DNA from: Protopterus annectens
Lineage: Eukaryota; Chordata; Ceratodontiformes; Protopteridae
Direction of reading: 5' to 3'
NCBI RefSeq assembly: GCF_019279795.1
Contig: NC_056738.1
Span: 404,545,245-404,609,244 of the forward strand
Length of the DNA: 64,000 bases
The notes below the pieces were generated by a model. That model had not been told where the DNA came from and searched no databases. It saw only the letters and a list, made by a program, of their open reading frames with translations. The position numbers and the translations under genes are program-made. The stretch's first letter is position 1. Each line of letters opens with the position of its first letter. Shown piece after piece: positions 52,700 to 62,190 of this stretch.

Positions 52700-54105
52700 A
52701 GAGATAGACCTGTTTGCCTCCCCTCAGAACTACCAATTAGACAAATTCTGCACAGGGACTCCCCACAGTCAAGCTTGGAAAGTGGATGCCCTGTCCTTTA
52801 CCTGGGAAAGCCTCTCAGTTTATGCCTTTCCCCCTGTGCCTCTCCTCTCAAAGGTTCTACTAAAGATCAAACAGGACAAACCAAGGACAATACTGATTGC
52901 ACCAGACTGGCCTCGCCAGCACTGGTACCCTCTCTTGCGCAGTATGATACTGGTGGATCCATGGCATCTACCTCAGACACCTTCCCTGCTGTCTCAGCAG
53001 GCGGGTCAGATTCTGCACCCTCAGCTTCAAACCCTGAACCTTGCAGCCTGGCTAATTCCTTGAGCTCTCCAATAACATCCCTCAGTAAGCCGGTGCTAGA
53101 TGTCTTTCTGGAAGCAAGGGGACCTAGTACTAGAAAATCCTATGCTGAAAAGTGGAAAAGATACTGTTCCTTGAGCCAGACTCGGGGGATGGGCACTAAG
53201 GTGCCCAGCTTACCTTATATCCTTCAGTACCTAACAGAAATGCTCCACAAGGGCCTATCCTTCTCGTTTATCAAAATTCATGCCTATGCCATTTCAGCAC
53301 ATTATAATACTGAACCCACCCCTCTTCTCTCACCCACTGTTAAAACAATTCCTCAGAGGGGCTAAAAATGTAAGACCCCCCCCCAGGCGAGCCCCCTACT
53401 CCAGCCTGGGTTCTTAACTTTGTATTGGAAAAACTCACTCTCCCTCCATTTGAACCAGCTGCAACTGCAGAGTTGAAATTCCTTTCTTGGAAAACAGCCT
53501 TCCTTCTAGCCATCACTTCAGCTAGAAGAGTGTCTGAATTACAAGCCCTTGTGGCAGTGGAGCCCTTCATTATCTTCCATGCAGACAGGGTTTCCCTCCA
53601 GACCAGTCCTTTTTTAGGCCCAAGGTGGTGTCTAGTTTGGCCCTAAGTCAGTCCATTCATTTGCCTACTTTTTTCCCTAATCCACAAAACAAAGGAGAAC
53701 GAATTCTGCACTCTTTGGATGTGCACAGACAACTTAGATTTTATTTGGGCAGGACTAAGCCTCTCAGAAAATCTGAACAGCTGCTAGTTGGCTTTGCTGC
53801 AGGGGCAGAGGGGAAGGCCATTTCAAAGCAAACCATTTCTAAATGAATAGCCCATTGCATTCATTTCTGCTATAAGCACCATAGAAAACCTGCCCCCACA
53901 GGGGATAAGATCACATTCCACCAGGGCTGCATCTACCTCTACAGCCTTTCTCAGAGGTGTCCCTACCAGGAACATCCTGGAAGCTGCTATCTGGAGCTCT
54001 GTTCATACCTTTACCAAGCACTACCACATGCCTATTTTTTTCTAAAGCCAGAGCTGGTTTTGCCACTGCAGTATTGCAGGGCTTAATAGCTGGTCCTAAT
54101 GCTCT
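52700..54105 (+). pseudogene. DIRS tyrosine recombinase, copy 4
   Basis: The frame 52538-53365 gives RGPSTRKSYAEKWKRYCSLS and SFIKIHAYAISAHYNTEP; the frame 53425 gives TSARRVSELQALVAVEPFII (catalytic Arg); the frame 53625 gives LDVHRQLRFYLGRTKPLRKS and QTISK, then a stop (TGA at 53845). After it come IRSHSTRAASTSTAFLRGVP (H-x-x-R, about 53907) and FTKHYHMPIFF (nucleophile Tyr, about 54010). Catalytic residues remain, but at least three breaks occur. Confidence 0.87.
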
Positions 54106-54149
54106 CTGACTTCCTCCTCCCTTCCTTGGCTTTGGGAATCTACCCAAAT

Positions 54150-54600
54150 GTAATGACTGCAACAGTGAAATACGAAGAACATAGTACAGTTGTGTACACT
54201 TACCATAAATGTAGATGTTCGAGTGTATTCACTGTTGCAGTCCTGGTTACCCTCCCTCCAGCCCCCTGACTTCTCTTGGCTCTACCTTTACTTCTTGTTT
54301 TATGCTTTCTGGTGTATTTGCTTTTTGATGGAGGTGTAACATATATAATTGCTTCCCATTGTCGGGGCACCTGACATCTGGGGCAAGAAAAACTGATGTA
54401 ATGACATCGGCTGCATGTTTTATACCCCTGACGACCTGATGTCATAGAAGAAGAGACAGCATCCGACGCAGGAATCCAAGACTTTGATATTCAGGCCGGC
54501 TGAGGGCTACCTGCAGGCAGATAACCCAAATGTAATGACTGCAACAGTGAATACACTTGAACATCTACATTTATGGTAAGCGTACACAACTGTACTTTTT
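54150..54600 (+). repeat. ICR, spacer and right inverted repeat, DIRS copy 4
   Basis: The ICR (about 54155-54245) contains TAATGACTGCAACAGTGAAA and TACCATAAATGTAGATGTTC; the spacer is about 130 bases; the right repeat (about 54365-54600) starts GGGGCACCTGACATCTGGGG and ends GTACACAACTGTACTTTTT. Same layout as copies 1 to 3. Confidence 0.86.
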
Positions 54601-54751
54601 GTTGACAGCAGATTATTTCTAAAGTTGCCAAATTTCTGAGATCAGTGTAGAAATGTAAATATAGTAGCAACAAAGTTATGTTTGTGTTTATTTACAGACA
54701 TTTGGGCAAAGTGATGCACTTTAAGGTCATCTACCAAAGTATGTGAGTGAT

Positions 54752-54906
54752 TGTAGGTTCATAGATGTTTACTAGGTTAATGACCACAATAGCCTTTTTA
54801 AGCCTAGCCATGCATCCCAAATCTCCAACAAGTTGTGATACCCATAAGTGTAAAAAGGGGTTTGGGAGATGAAACATTTACATTTAATCCCTGGGTACTG
54901 TGGCGA
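54752..54906 (-). mobile_element. CR1-like LINE 3' fragment
   Basis: On the minus strand the segment runs from GTACCCAGGGATTAAATGT to GGCTAGGCTTAAAAAGGCTA and ends ATCTATGAACCTAC. The last 60 bases match the tails of the CR1-like LINEs (6870-6918 and 14130-14213), and the CCCAGGGATTA part matches their 3' UTR near 6767. Severely 5' truncated. Confidence 0.68.
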
Positions 54907-55241
54907 CCCACCTTTGAACCAGTAATCAAGGAGCCTCAATCCTCACCACTGGCAACAGTGGGGAACGTACACTGAGAGGTTGACAAGGTACACACACAGT
55001 ATTTCCATATGCAGCTCTCTGCATCAAGTGCAATTTCCCTTAAGAGCACACAGAGACCACTGTCAGTCAGGGGCTGATTTCTCCCTCTTTCTTCAGATCT
55101 CCAGTAAAACTCCCCACTGGAACAGCTATAGAGTTGAGATCTCAGGTGAGTGGCAAAGCCAAGATCTCCAGCATCCTCTCTGTCCAACCAGTGCTTTATA
55201 TCCCTGCCCAAGTAGCTGACACGCACACTCTCTGAGGTTTG

Positions 55242-55301
<60 letters not shown>

Positions 55302-55320
55302 GGGAAAGGGTAACACAGGT
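54900..55320 (-). mobile_element. Possible solo LTR
   Basis: On the minus strand a promoter-like GGGCAGGGATATAAAGCACT (about 55183-55202) lies mid-element, downstream comes non-coding GC-moderate sequence, and the far end reads AGGTGGGTCGCCACAGTAC. Layout and length (about 400 bp) would suit a retroviral or gypsy LTR, but no terminal TG/CA duplication or TSD was established. An AC microsatellite lies at its upstream side. Confidence 0.3.
55247..55299 (+). repeat. (AC)n microsatellite
   Basis: About 26 AC units. Cys-Val open frames across it are artefacts. Confidence 0.98.
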
Positions 55321-58208
55321 TTACTAGATATGCCCCCTTTTGCCTAGACTATAAAGTAGTTATCACTGCCACCATCCAACTCCTTACCAGCTACTTTAAG
55401 GCCTGAAGAATTTAAAAAATGTTATGCATGTCTTTCTGTTTATCTTGCTGTTTAGTTGTATTTACATGCATACATAACACAGTTCATTTAATTATTTATT
55501 GTAAGCAACTAGTCTTATTACTGTATTGTACTGTGTACAATACATACAAGAAAATATCTGTTTCAGTTAATACTCTTTACTTTCACATTTTCTTTTCAGA
55601 TCTACAAGCATGTAACACAGATGCTGTCAGCTCTCTATGGCAAATACCCAAAGCTTGTTTATGCACAGTTACATTTATACCAGAAGGTCTGGTATTTTTT
55701 CAAAGTCTGATGTAATACAGTTCTTTCTTTGTATAACAGGTTTTCTTGTCCTTGGTTCTTTGTAGTTTGATGATCCATGGAAACTCAGTCATCTGAAATA
55801 TGGCGTTTCAGCACTATCTGATGTTCCAACTTTATCTTGCTTGATGTTACGTTCCTTTATTTTGCTGATGTCCTTTCAGCTGCCATCTGCACAGTTATTT
55901 TTACAGACCTTGTTTCTCAATAACATACTCCTTTACATGGATGCTAAATTTCAACTATGCTATGCCAGCACACTTACTACTACTTATTTTTCAGCATTTT
56001 ACACTATTTCTAAATTAACCCTTTATATTTCATATCATTCTTGCAGCTTTTATTCAAGCTAATAATCATGCTAGCAGTAGTTTGAAAAGACAGATTATAC
56101 TAAATAGAACAGAGTATTCTTTTAAGGCCCTTAACAAAGGGTGTCTAATCTTACTGTGTAATGTTACTATTAATACAAATGATAGTTTGACCAAGTGCAA
56201 GGCTGTTAGGAGTGGCTTACACAGTGTCACCAGATAAATATGCAAGTACTCTCAGAACTTAAATATCTCTACACATATCAGCCATAATGAAAGGTTTAAA
56301 TATATTTAATAATAAAAGAACAAGACATTACTGAGTATATATTCGCAGTAACATCAGAGTTCAAAACCACAGGAAATATTTAAAACAACATTGCAGGACA
56401 GTCTCAAATAAATGAAGAAAAATATCTAAGCTAAGCTTTACTATATTCCTGACTGAATCTAAGAGAATTAATATACCGAAGTTAACTTAAGAGCAACGCA
56501 GATGTGGTTAATGGATCTTCTAGCAGTTGTCTTTCAAAGACAAAATACAGAATGCTTTGTCTCCCTAAGAGATTTCTCAAATTAATATCTCAAATATTAC
56601 TGCTGGGATAACTTGCAGAATAACATCATTTGTTGTCATCTGACTGTATCCCATATGAAACTCCCACTGCTGGAAGCTAGCAGTATTTAGCATCTATCTG
56701 TGAAAATAGATAGATTTCAGATCTTTGGCAGATGCTCAGTCATAAAACAATTGTAGTAATTAGTTCACTCCGAAGACAATAAAGAAAGCTTCTCAGCACA
56801 GACATTGTGTCTGTAGCTGCCATAAAGTACTTTAATTTCAGCATGTTTTTTTTAAGTTAACTTCCTGTGTTCCAGTTTCCACTGTTAACATATATGCATT
56901 TAAACAGTTACAATAGTGCATGTACATTTCTGTTCTTTTCCAGCAGGGTACACTGTGGATACATTTCAAGAACAAGCAATCTACAAAATATCTTCTCAAC
57001 ACAAACACCTGTACAGAGCAGTCTGATATACTCATAACATGCAGTTCTATTACATTTGTAATACAAGCATCTTATATAAATAATTTCAATATTCACAAAT
57101 GACACATAATTATTTACAAAATTCCAGATAGCTATGCTGGTGGTATCTCCCCTTGTCACAGGTACATCATGCACTCTTTTAAGGCATGTGAAACTTAAAT
57201 TGTTCACTTATCTTTGTGTACCCTCTGACCTTTTTTTACTTTCTTCCATTTGTTTATATTTCATGGTACTTATGTATTTTTATAGAGGTACGTAACAGAG
57301 TGCCCGAGCCTTGCTGTCAGCAGGTCACACTGGAAAATCCAGGAAAGAAGTCGCTGACAAATAACAAACCTCTGTAACTGAGCAGGTCGCCAGAATGGGA
57401 CAGTGGAAGAAATTGCAGGGTATGCACACACAATGTAGCTTCTTGTAAACCCATCGTTCCGTGCAGGCCTGGGTTTCTTCCTTCAGTACAGGGTTTTTAA
57501 AAGATTAATGACAAACTATAATGTACTGTGCAATTAGCTAGGGGAATGGGATTCTGTAAATGTTGAAATTCATACAAAAAGCTTAGTGAGAAATAGGGCT
57601 CATTAAGACTGGGAAAGCCCCTTGGCTTTTGGTGCAGAGTCATAGATGTCTCTTCCCTCCCACCCATTCACTTCAACCTAGGCTTTCTTTTAGTTATACT
57701 CTTGCCCTTCCTGATAAAAAAATGTCATTCATGTCTGAGAACAATTTCTAGTCCATTCTAAGTAGCATCTCATTCTCGTCTTGGCTTTAACTCTTTTTTT
57801 ACTGTCTACCCTACTTTTTACTTGCTGCAGCCATTAGCTGCATTGTGACTCAGCATCCCCCATATGTCTTTGGACTGTAGTTAATCCTTTTTGTTCCTTT
57901 CACATTTTTGAGGTCAGTCAGTTTTTTTTTTTTTGCTAATCTTCTATGCATAGTTGTTTAGCTCAATTCACACTTACAGACCGCAGACTAAGTTCACATT
58001 CTACATACATCTACTCAACTGTTCTGTCTAACGCACTTACAGAAGTAGTCTTCTAAAACATTTAAATAAATCAATCAAAAATCCATCCAATCATTTGCAG
58101 GTGTTCTACACAATCTAGACCACAGACAATGTAAGCTCTTTTGTGATAGACCCCAGTGATTTATTTTTGTATATGTCATGTAGCCTCAAAGTAGCACATC
58201 TTAACGTT
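55321..58208. other. AT-rich sequence, nothing recognised
   Basis: Open frames here are short and without family motifs. No repeat arms or RNA gene were noticed. This is the longest stretch of possibly unique or very old sequence in the window. Confidence 0.5.
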
Positions 58209-58542
58209 AAAACTGGTTTCACCTCATAATCTCGAAATGCCGAAATCTCGAATTTCAGCATTTCAAGACCATAAAGCCGAAACCGTACAAAACAGAAACT
58301 TCACAAACCCGGAACATAAACCCGAACACACAGCATACACCACACCAAACACAAACCACAACACCCACACCATAAAACAAATACACAAAAAAAGAAAACA
58401 CCAAACACGCAAATACCTACCCTACACAAAAACAGTGGGGCAAGCCCCTTGCACCCCACACCCCCCTACTTATATATACTAACTCCGAGATCGCACAAAC
58501 AGTAACACACCCAGACATTCCACAGTCCCTCACGCACACACA

Positions 58543-58621
<79 letters not shown>

Positions 58622-58946
58622 CCAACAATTACATACTCTCGTACGTTAACCTACCTAACCTAACCCACACATACAACTTGAAAACAATCTAACACACACA
58701 CAAAACTTCCACCCAAAACCCTTAAAAAACAGTCACTTACCTTACACTCCACACAAATCCATACACCACATCAAACTGCATCCAAGGTAAACACCGCACG
58801 TCACGTAACATAAAGCCATAACCGCAAATTTGAGATATTTGAATTTGCGATTATGCACTTTCCACATTTTGAAATTCGGCTTTATAGTCTCAAAATGCTG
58901 AAATTCAAGATTTCAGCATTTCGATATTATAAAGTGAAACCGTTCA
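58209..58946. mobile_element. Non-autonomous DNA transposon (TIR MITE), with AC microsatellite
   Basis: The left end CTGGTTTCACCTCATAATCT followed by CGAAATGCCGAAATCTCGAA and TTTCAGCATTTCAAG is complementary to the right end (58870-58946, TTTCAGCATTTCGATATTAT to AAAGTGAAACCGTTC). The terminal inverted repeats are at least 70 bases, with many mismatches. Interior: CA-rich sequence and an (AC)n run. The right part also contains its own inverted segment (AAATTTGAGATATTTGAATT). No transposase. The family is not identified. Confidence 0.75.
58541..58620 (+). repeat. (AC)n microsatellite inside the MITE
   Basis: About 36 to 40 AC units within the TIR element; adjacent sequence is also AC-rich. Confidence 0.97.
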
Positions 58947-58959
58947 AACTATATAGAAT

Positions 58960-60000
58960 AAGCTAGCTTTATCTCTATGAGTCTGACATATTTGCTGTTA
59001 CTAAGACATGACTCCAGCCACAAATTAAAGAAAAAAATACATTCCAATGGGTGTAATATTTTCAGATAAGATATTAAATTTAAGTGGATTGAGGGCAAAG
59101 CCATCATCCCATTCAGACATACTGTCATACTTCATATACCATCTCCAACTGAAAACCCTTACCGAAAGGGATTATCTTCAAGTATATGCTCAAAATTCCA
59201 TAAAGAGTTTATATTTCCGTTTCTCATAAATGCACAGAGCTGGAAAGTTGTAATGGTGAGGTAATTTTGTAGCCTAAACTGAGTCTGTCTTTTTTTTAAG
59301 TAAATGGTGGTCTTTTGCCTCAAACGTTGTAGTCATGTCAGTGAAGGCACTAGCTGTTACCAAATGTTCGTTCATACTGTCGTAAGTAAAATTAGTTACT
59401 GTATACAAGATTATAGTTATGCTAAAACCACTACTGAAGTCATGCTGCTCATCACAAAAGAGACCACAATCCATCACATGTTTGAATATTTGCTTCTGAA
59501 CTATTTTTTCAAAGATTTTGGTAATGGGACAGAAGTTGGTTTATAGGCCTGAAGTCTTTTAATGAGCTAGGGAGATGTAACTTTGTGTGCCGATAGAATA
59601 ACTGAATGTTTAAATGTGGATGGTATGATATCAGATTAAAATTCAGGGGTTTAACAATTTGGGTGAGCCCATCCTCGAATTTAGAAAGGAGCTTTCTAAA
59701 TTTTGTACCTGCTTTTATGTCTAGCTTGTCAGTTTTTATGAAATCCCCTTGAAGTGAAATGCTGGGTATATGCATGTTGTGATAATAGTTGAACTGAGCC
59801 AGATGTGTCAGTATTGACAGAATTAACCCTTCTGTATAATATTGTCTGTGGTTGACAGTAGGTGCCATCAGAGTTAAATTTTGGAACTGTTGGGTGAAGT
59901 ATTTTCAGTAGTACAACTAAGTTAGCTCCTTGTAAGCTTGCTAGAAAGGTTTAGGACTGGATGTTAAAACTGTCTATTCCTAAGGTAAACCACTTTAGCT
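58960..60000 (-). pseudogene. L2-like LINE RT fragment, strongly decayed
   Basis: Minus-strand reading: YKELT and KYFTQQFQNLTL (about 59950-59880), then RHTKLHLPSSLKDFRPINQL (about 59560), comparable with the L2 RT block HK-x-G-x-x-x-x-L-x-NFRPI. Then, near 59350, SAFTDMTTTFEAKDHHLLKK matches the FIDLSKAFDTVDH-x-LL block with the first catalytic Asp present (TDM). A weak G-x-P-Q-x-S-x-x-x-P-like part follows near 59100. Many substitutions indicate an old insertion. Confidence 0.58.
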
Positions 60001-61128
60001 GCATTGGTTGTTAACCTAAGTGGTTTTCTAAGCTCTAGGAATGTTTGGTGAAATGGGATTATAGTGAATTGATTTTCAATTCTTCCATGCATTGCAGTGT
60101 GCAATGGCATTTTCCTAGTTTCCTCGCTGTTATTAGAAATAATGCCCTAATCTGTTGTGAGCTTTTCTATAAAGTATGATAGAGCTGCATTTGGGTTTGT
60201 TTGGTTCTACAGTGGAGTCTATTCAGTAGACTCTAATTGTAAGAGGAGGTCATATCCCTTTGATTTGGGTACTGTCTTGCCTGTCCTTGTCTGTGATGAT
60301 GTCTTTAAAGGGACACTCTGTCGTTACTAAAATCACATTTCTACCACAGACCAAAGCTGAAAACAATGCCACCCACTTAGTTTATCACCTCCCTGTTTGT
60401 GACATCAGTAATGATTTGTAACAGTCCCGCCCACAGCATTAGGTTTCTTCAAACCTGTATCCCAGTCCTCTTTTGCTTCCCTGTGGAATAACATACTCAG
60501 TGCTTTGGTTCCCTGCTTCACATAGTGCTCTGTACTTCTTTCTGAATTTTTTTTTTTTTGGACGAAGACAAAAATAATTGGTGGGCAAAGCCCTAGAAAT
60601 AGGGACACATTTGTAAATATTGCGTTTATAATCTTAAAATGGTGTTAGACTATAAGGTCTGGTGTTATCATACATTTTCTGAAGGATGTGTAGTCTGAAA
60701 CTCAAGTGGCGGTCATTAGTTAGTAAATTTAATCCTTACTGGTTTGCCTTAAAATCAGAAGACCGCAAATTTTATGAGGAGCATACTCAAAATGTGAGAT
60801 GGAAATCTAGACAGTTGAGAGGCATGATCAACCTTCCTGAGCCGATCTCGCTGCTTAAGCATTCAGATTAGAAGCTCCAGAGATGTGTTTGGAAAAAAAA
60901 TTGTATAAAATGTTTCCCCAAATTGCCCGTGACAGTAGTGTAGCGAGGGTAGGTGGAGAGGGAAAAATGCAATCATCCAATCATGATCTTGCAATAAAAT
61001 AAAATAGAAATAAAAGCCAGTATTAAATTTGCGGTCAAACCTGAACCCTTTTGTGCTTCGTGTGTGGTCCAAACTTTAGTACCTGCTGCTTGTTACATTA
61101 TAGCAAATAGTTTGCTTCAGTTTACAAG
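60001..61128. other. No recognised feature
   Basis: It contains CTTTAAAGGGACACTCTGTC at about 60303-60322, which resembles TTAA-flanked transposon ends, but no matching right end was found. Otherwise no motif. An open frame at 60686-60871 has no family similarity that I see. Confidence 0.45.
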
Positions 61129-61148
61129 TAAAAAAAAAAAAAAAAAAA
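61129..61148 (+). repeat. Poly(A) tract
   Basis: About 20 A. It could be a retroposon tail, but no body is recognised upstream. Confidence 0.75.
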
Positions 61149-61498
61149 CTTATGTTTTTCTACATGTGTAGTAATGAGATCTGTACAGCAATTGATCAAT
61201 AGCTCAGTAATCTGACTGGTACAAATTCTGTTTCATGTTGGTCCTAGCCAGTTCAGACAAGCTAGGGATGTCTCTTGTTGCTCCTCGCAACAAGCATGAA
61301 CATTGGCATTTTGTGTACAAACCACAATACAGACAGTCCTATAGCTAAACAAAACAGACTCCAAAGTGTTCTGCGGTGACTTTTTAAAATAATTTTTCTG
61401 TTGGTTTATTGCAGTAGAGTACGGCTATGAACGCTAGCAAGCTTCATCCTGTAGTGCTTGTTTTGATTTCTTCAGTATCAGTCTGTGTATTTTGAGAC

Positions 61499-61713
61499 TG
61501 TGATGAGTAAGTAATTAATTAGACAGTGTGCCTGGGTGTTTCGGTCCAGTTAATAATAAGTAAATTAATTAATTAAATGAGAAGTGGGAAGTCACAATAT
61601 CCCTGACAACTGTGATGAGTAAGTCAGTCAATTAGACAATGTGCCTGGGTGTGTCGGTTCAGTTAATAATAAGTTAATTAAATGAGAAGTGGGAAATCAC
61701 AATATCCCAGACA
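61499..61713 (+). repeat. Tandem duplication, two units of about 110 bp
   Basis: TGTGATGAGTAAGTAATTAA starts unit 1 at 61499, and TGTGATGAGTAAGTCAGTCA starts unit 2 at 61611. Both contain TGCCTGGGTGT, CAGTTAATAATAAG and ATGAGAAGTGGGAA, then CACAATATCCC. They differ by a few substitutions and a 9-base (AATTAATTA-type) length difference. Confidence 0.9.
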
Positions 61714-62047
61714 CTAATGTCTACTTTCTGTTGCTCAGCTCCATCAAGATGGCTGATGTTTAAACCTAAATGAAATCTTGTTCTTACTCTACAGTCTGCT
61801 ACATATTGTGGAAAGCATTTGAGTCTTGTATTATAATTGTGATTATACTGAGTACTAAAGCGTACAGCTTCTTAATGCAGTAACCCTTCAGGGTTTTTTC
61901 TAAGTTTGATTACCTTTGCTCATCCCATTCCTGCAGTGACATTAACATAGACTTACTACACCACAAAATGTCCATGCCATCCACTTCTAAATGGGATGGA
62001 AGACTTTTTTTAGTTCAGTTGTAAAATTTTATTAACCCTTAGGGGTT

Positions 62048-62190
62048 GGAAGGGTGGCCTAATGGTTAAGGTGTTTGCCTTACAAACACACGGTACATAG
62101 TTTGAATCTCACAGAAGATAATTGGCTAGGCTTAAAGTGGCTCGCAAGGGCAATTAGCCTAGTACTACTCTATGAACCTATGAACCTGTG
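62048..62190 (+). mobile_element. tRNA-headed SINE with CR1-like tail
   Basis: A pol III A box (TGGCCTAATGG, about 62056) and B box (GTTTGAATC, about 62100) lie at tRNA spacing in a tRNA-like head starting GGAAGGGTGGCCTAATGGTT. The 3' half, GGCTAGGCTTAAAGTGGCTC through GGGCAATTAGCCTAGTAC and TATGAACCTATGAACC, matches the CR1-like LINE ends at 6870-6918 and 14130-14213. The shared tail is the usual sign that a SINE uses that LINE's RT. No clear TSD was found. Confidence 0.83.

Larger units (their letters stand above)
48844..54600 (+). mobile_element. DIRS family A, copy 4
   Basis: A full-length element of 5.76 kb including a 0.2-kb fold-back insertion. Left end GATGTTCTTCGTGTTTCACT; right end AACATCTACATTTATGGTAA then CGTACACAACTGTACTTTTT. 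Its repeats pair with one another: CCTGAATATCAAAGTCTTGG at 48915-48934 against CCAAGACTTTGATATTCAGG at 54476-54495. ORF1, RT, RNase H, recombinase, ICR and spacer are all present. The left flank ends TTGGT and the right flank starts at GTTGAC; no target duplication is apparent, as expected for recombinase-mediated insertion. Confidence 0.92.

Noticed and set aside
57301..57480. Possible exon near CAGAGTGCCCGAGCC
   Set aside because: Slightly GC-richer but no open frame with a recognised motif and no clear splice-site pair.
60303..60610. piggyBac-like TTAA end (TTTAAAGGGACACTCTG)
   Set aside because: No inverted partner end was found; the later GGGACAC near 60602 is in direct, not inverted, orientation.
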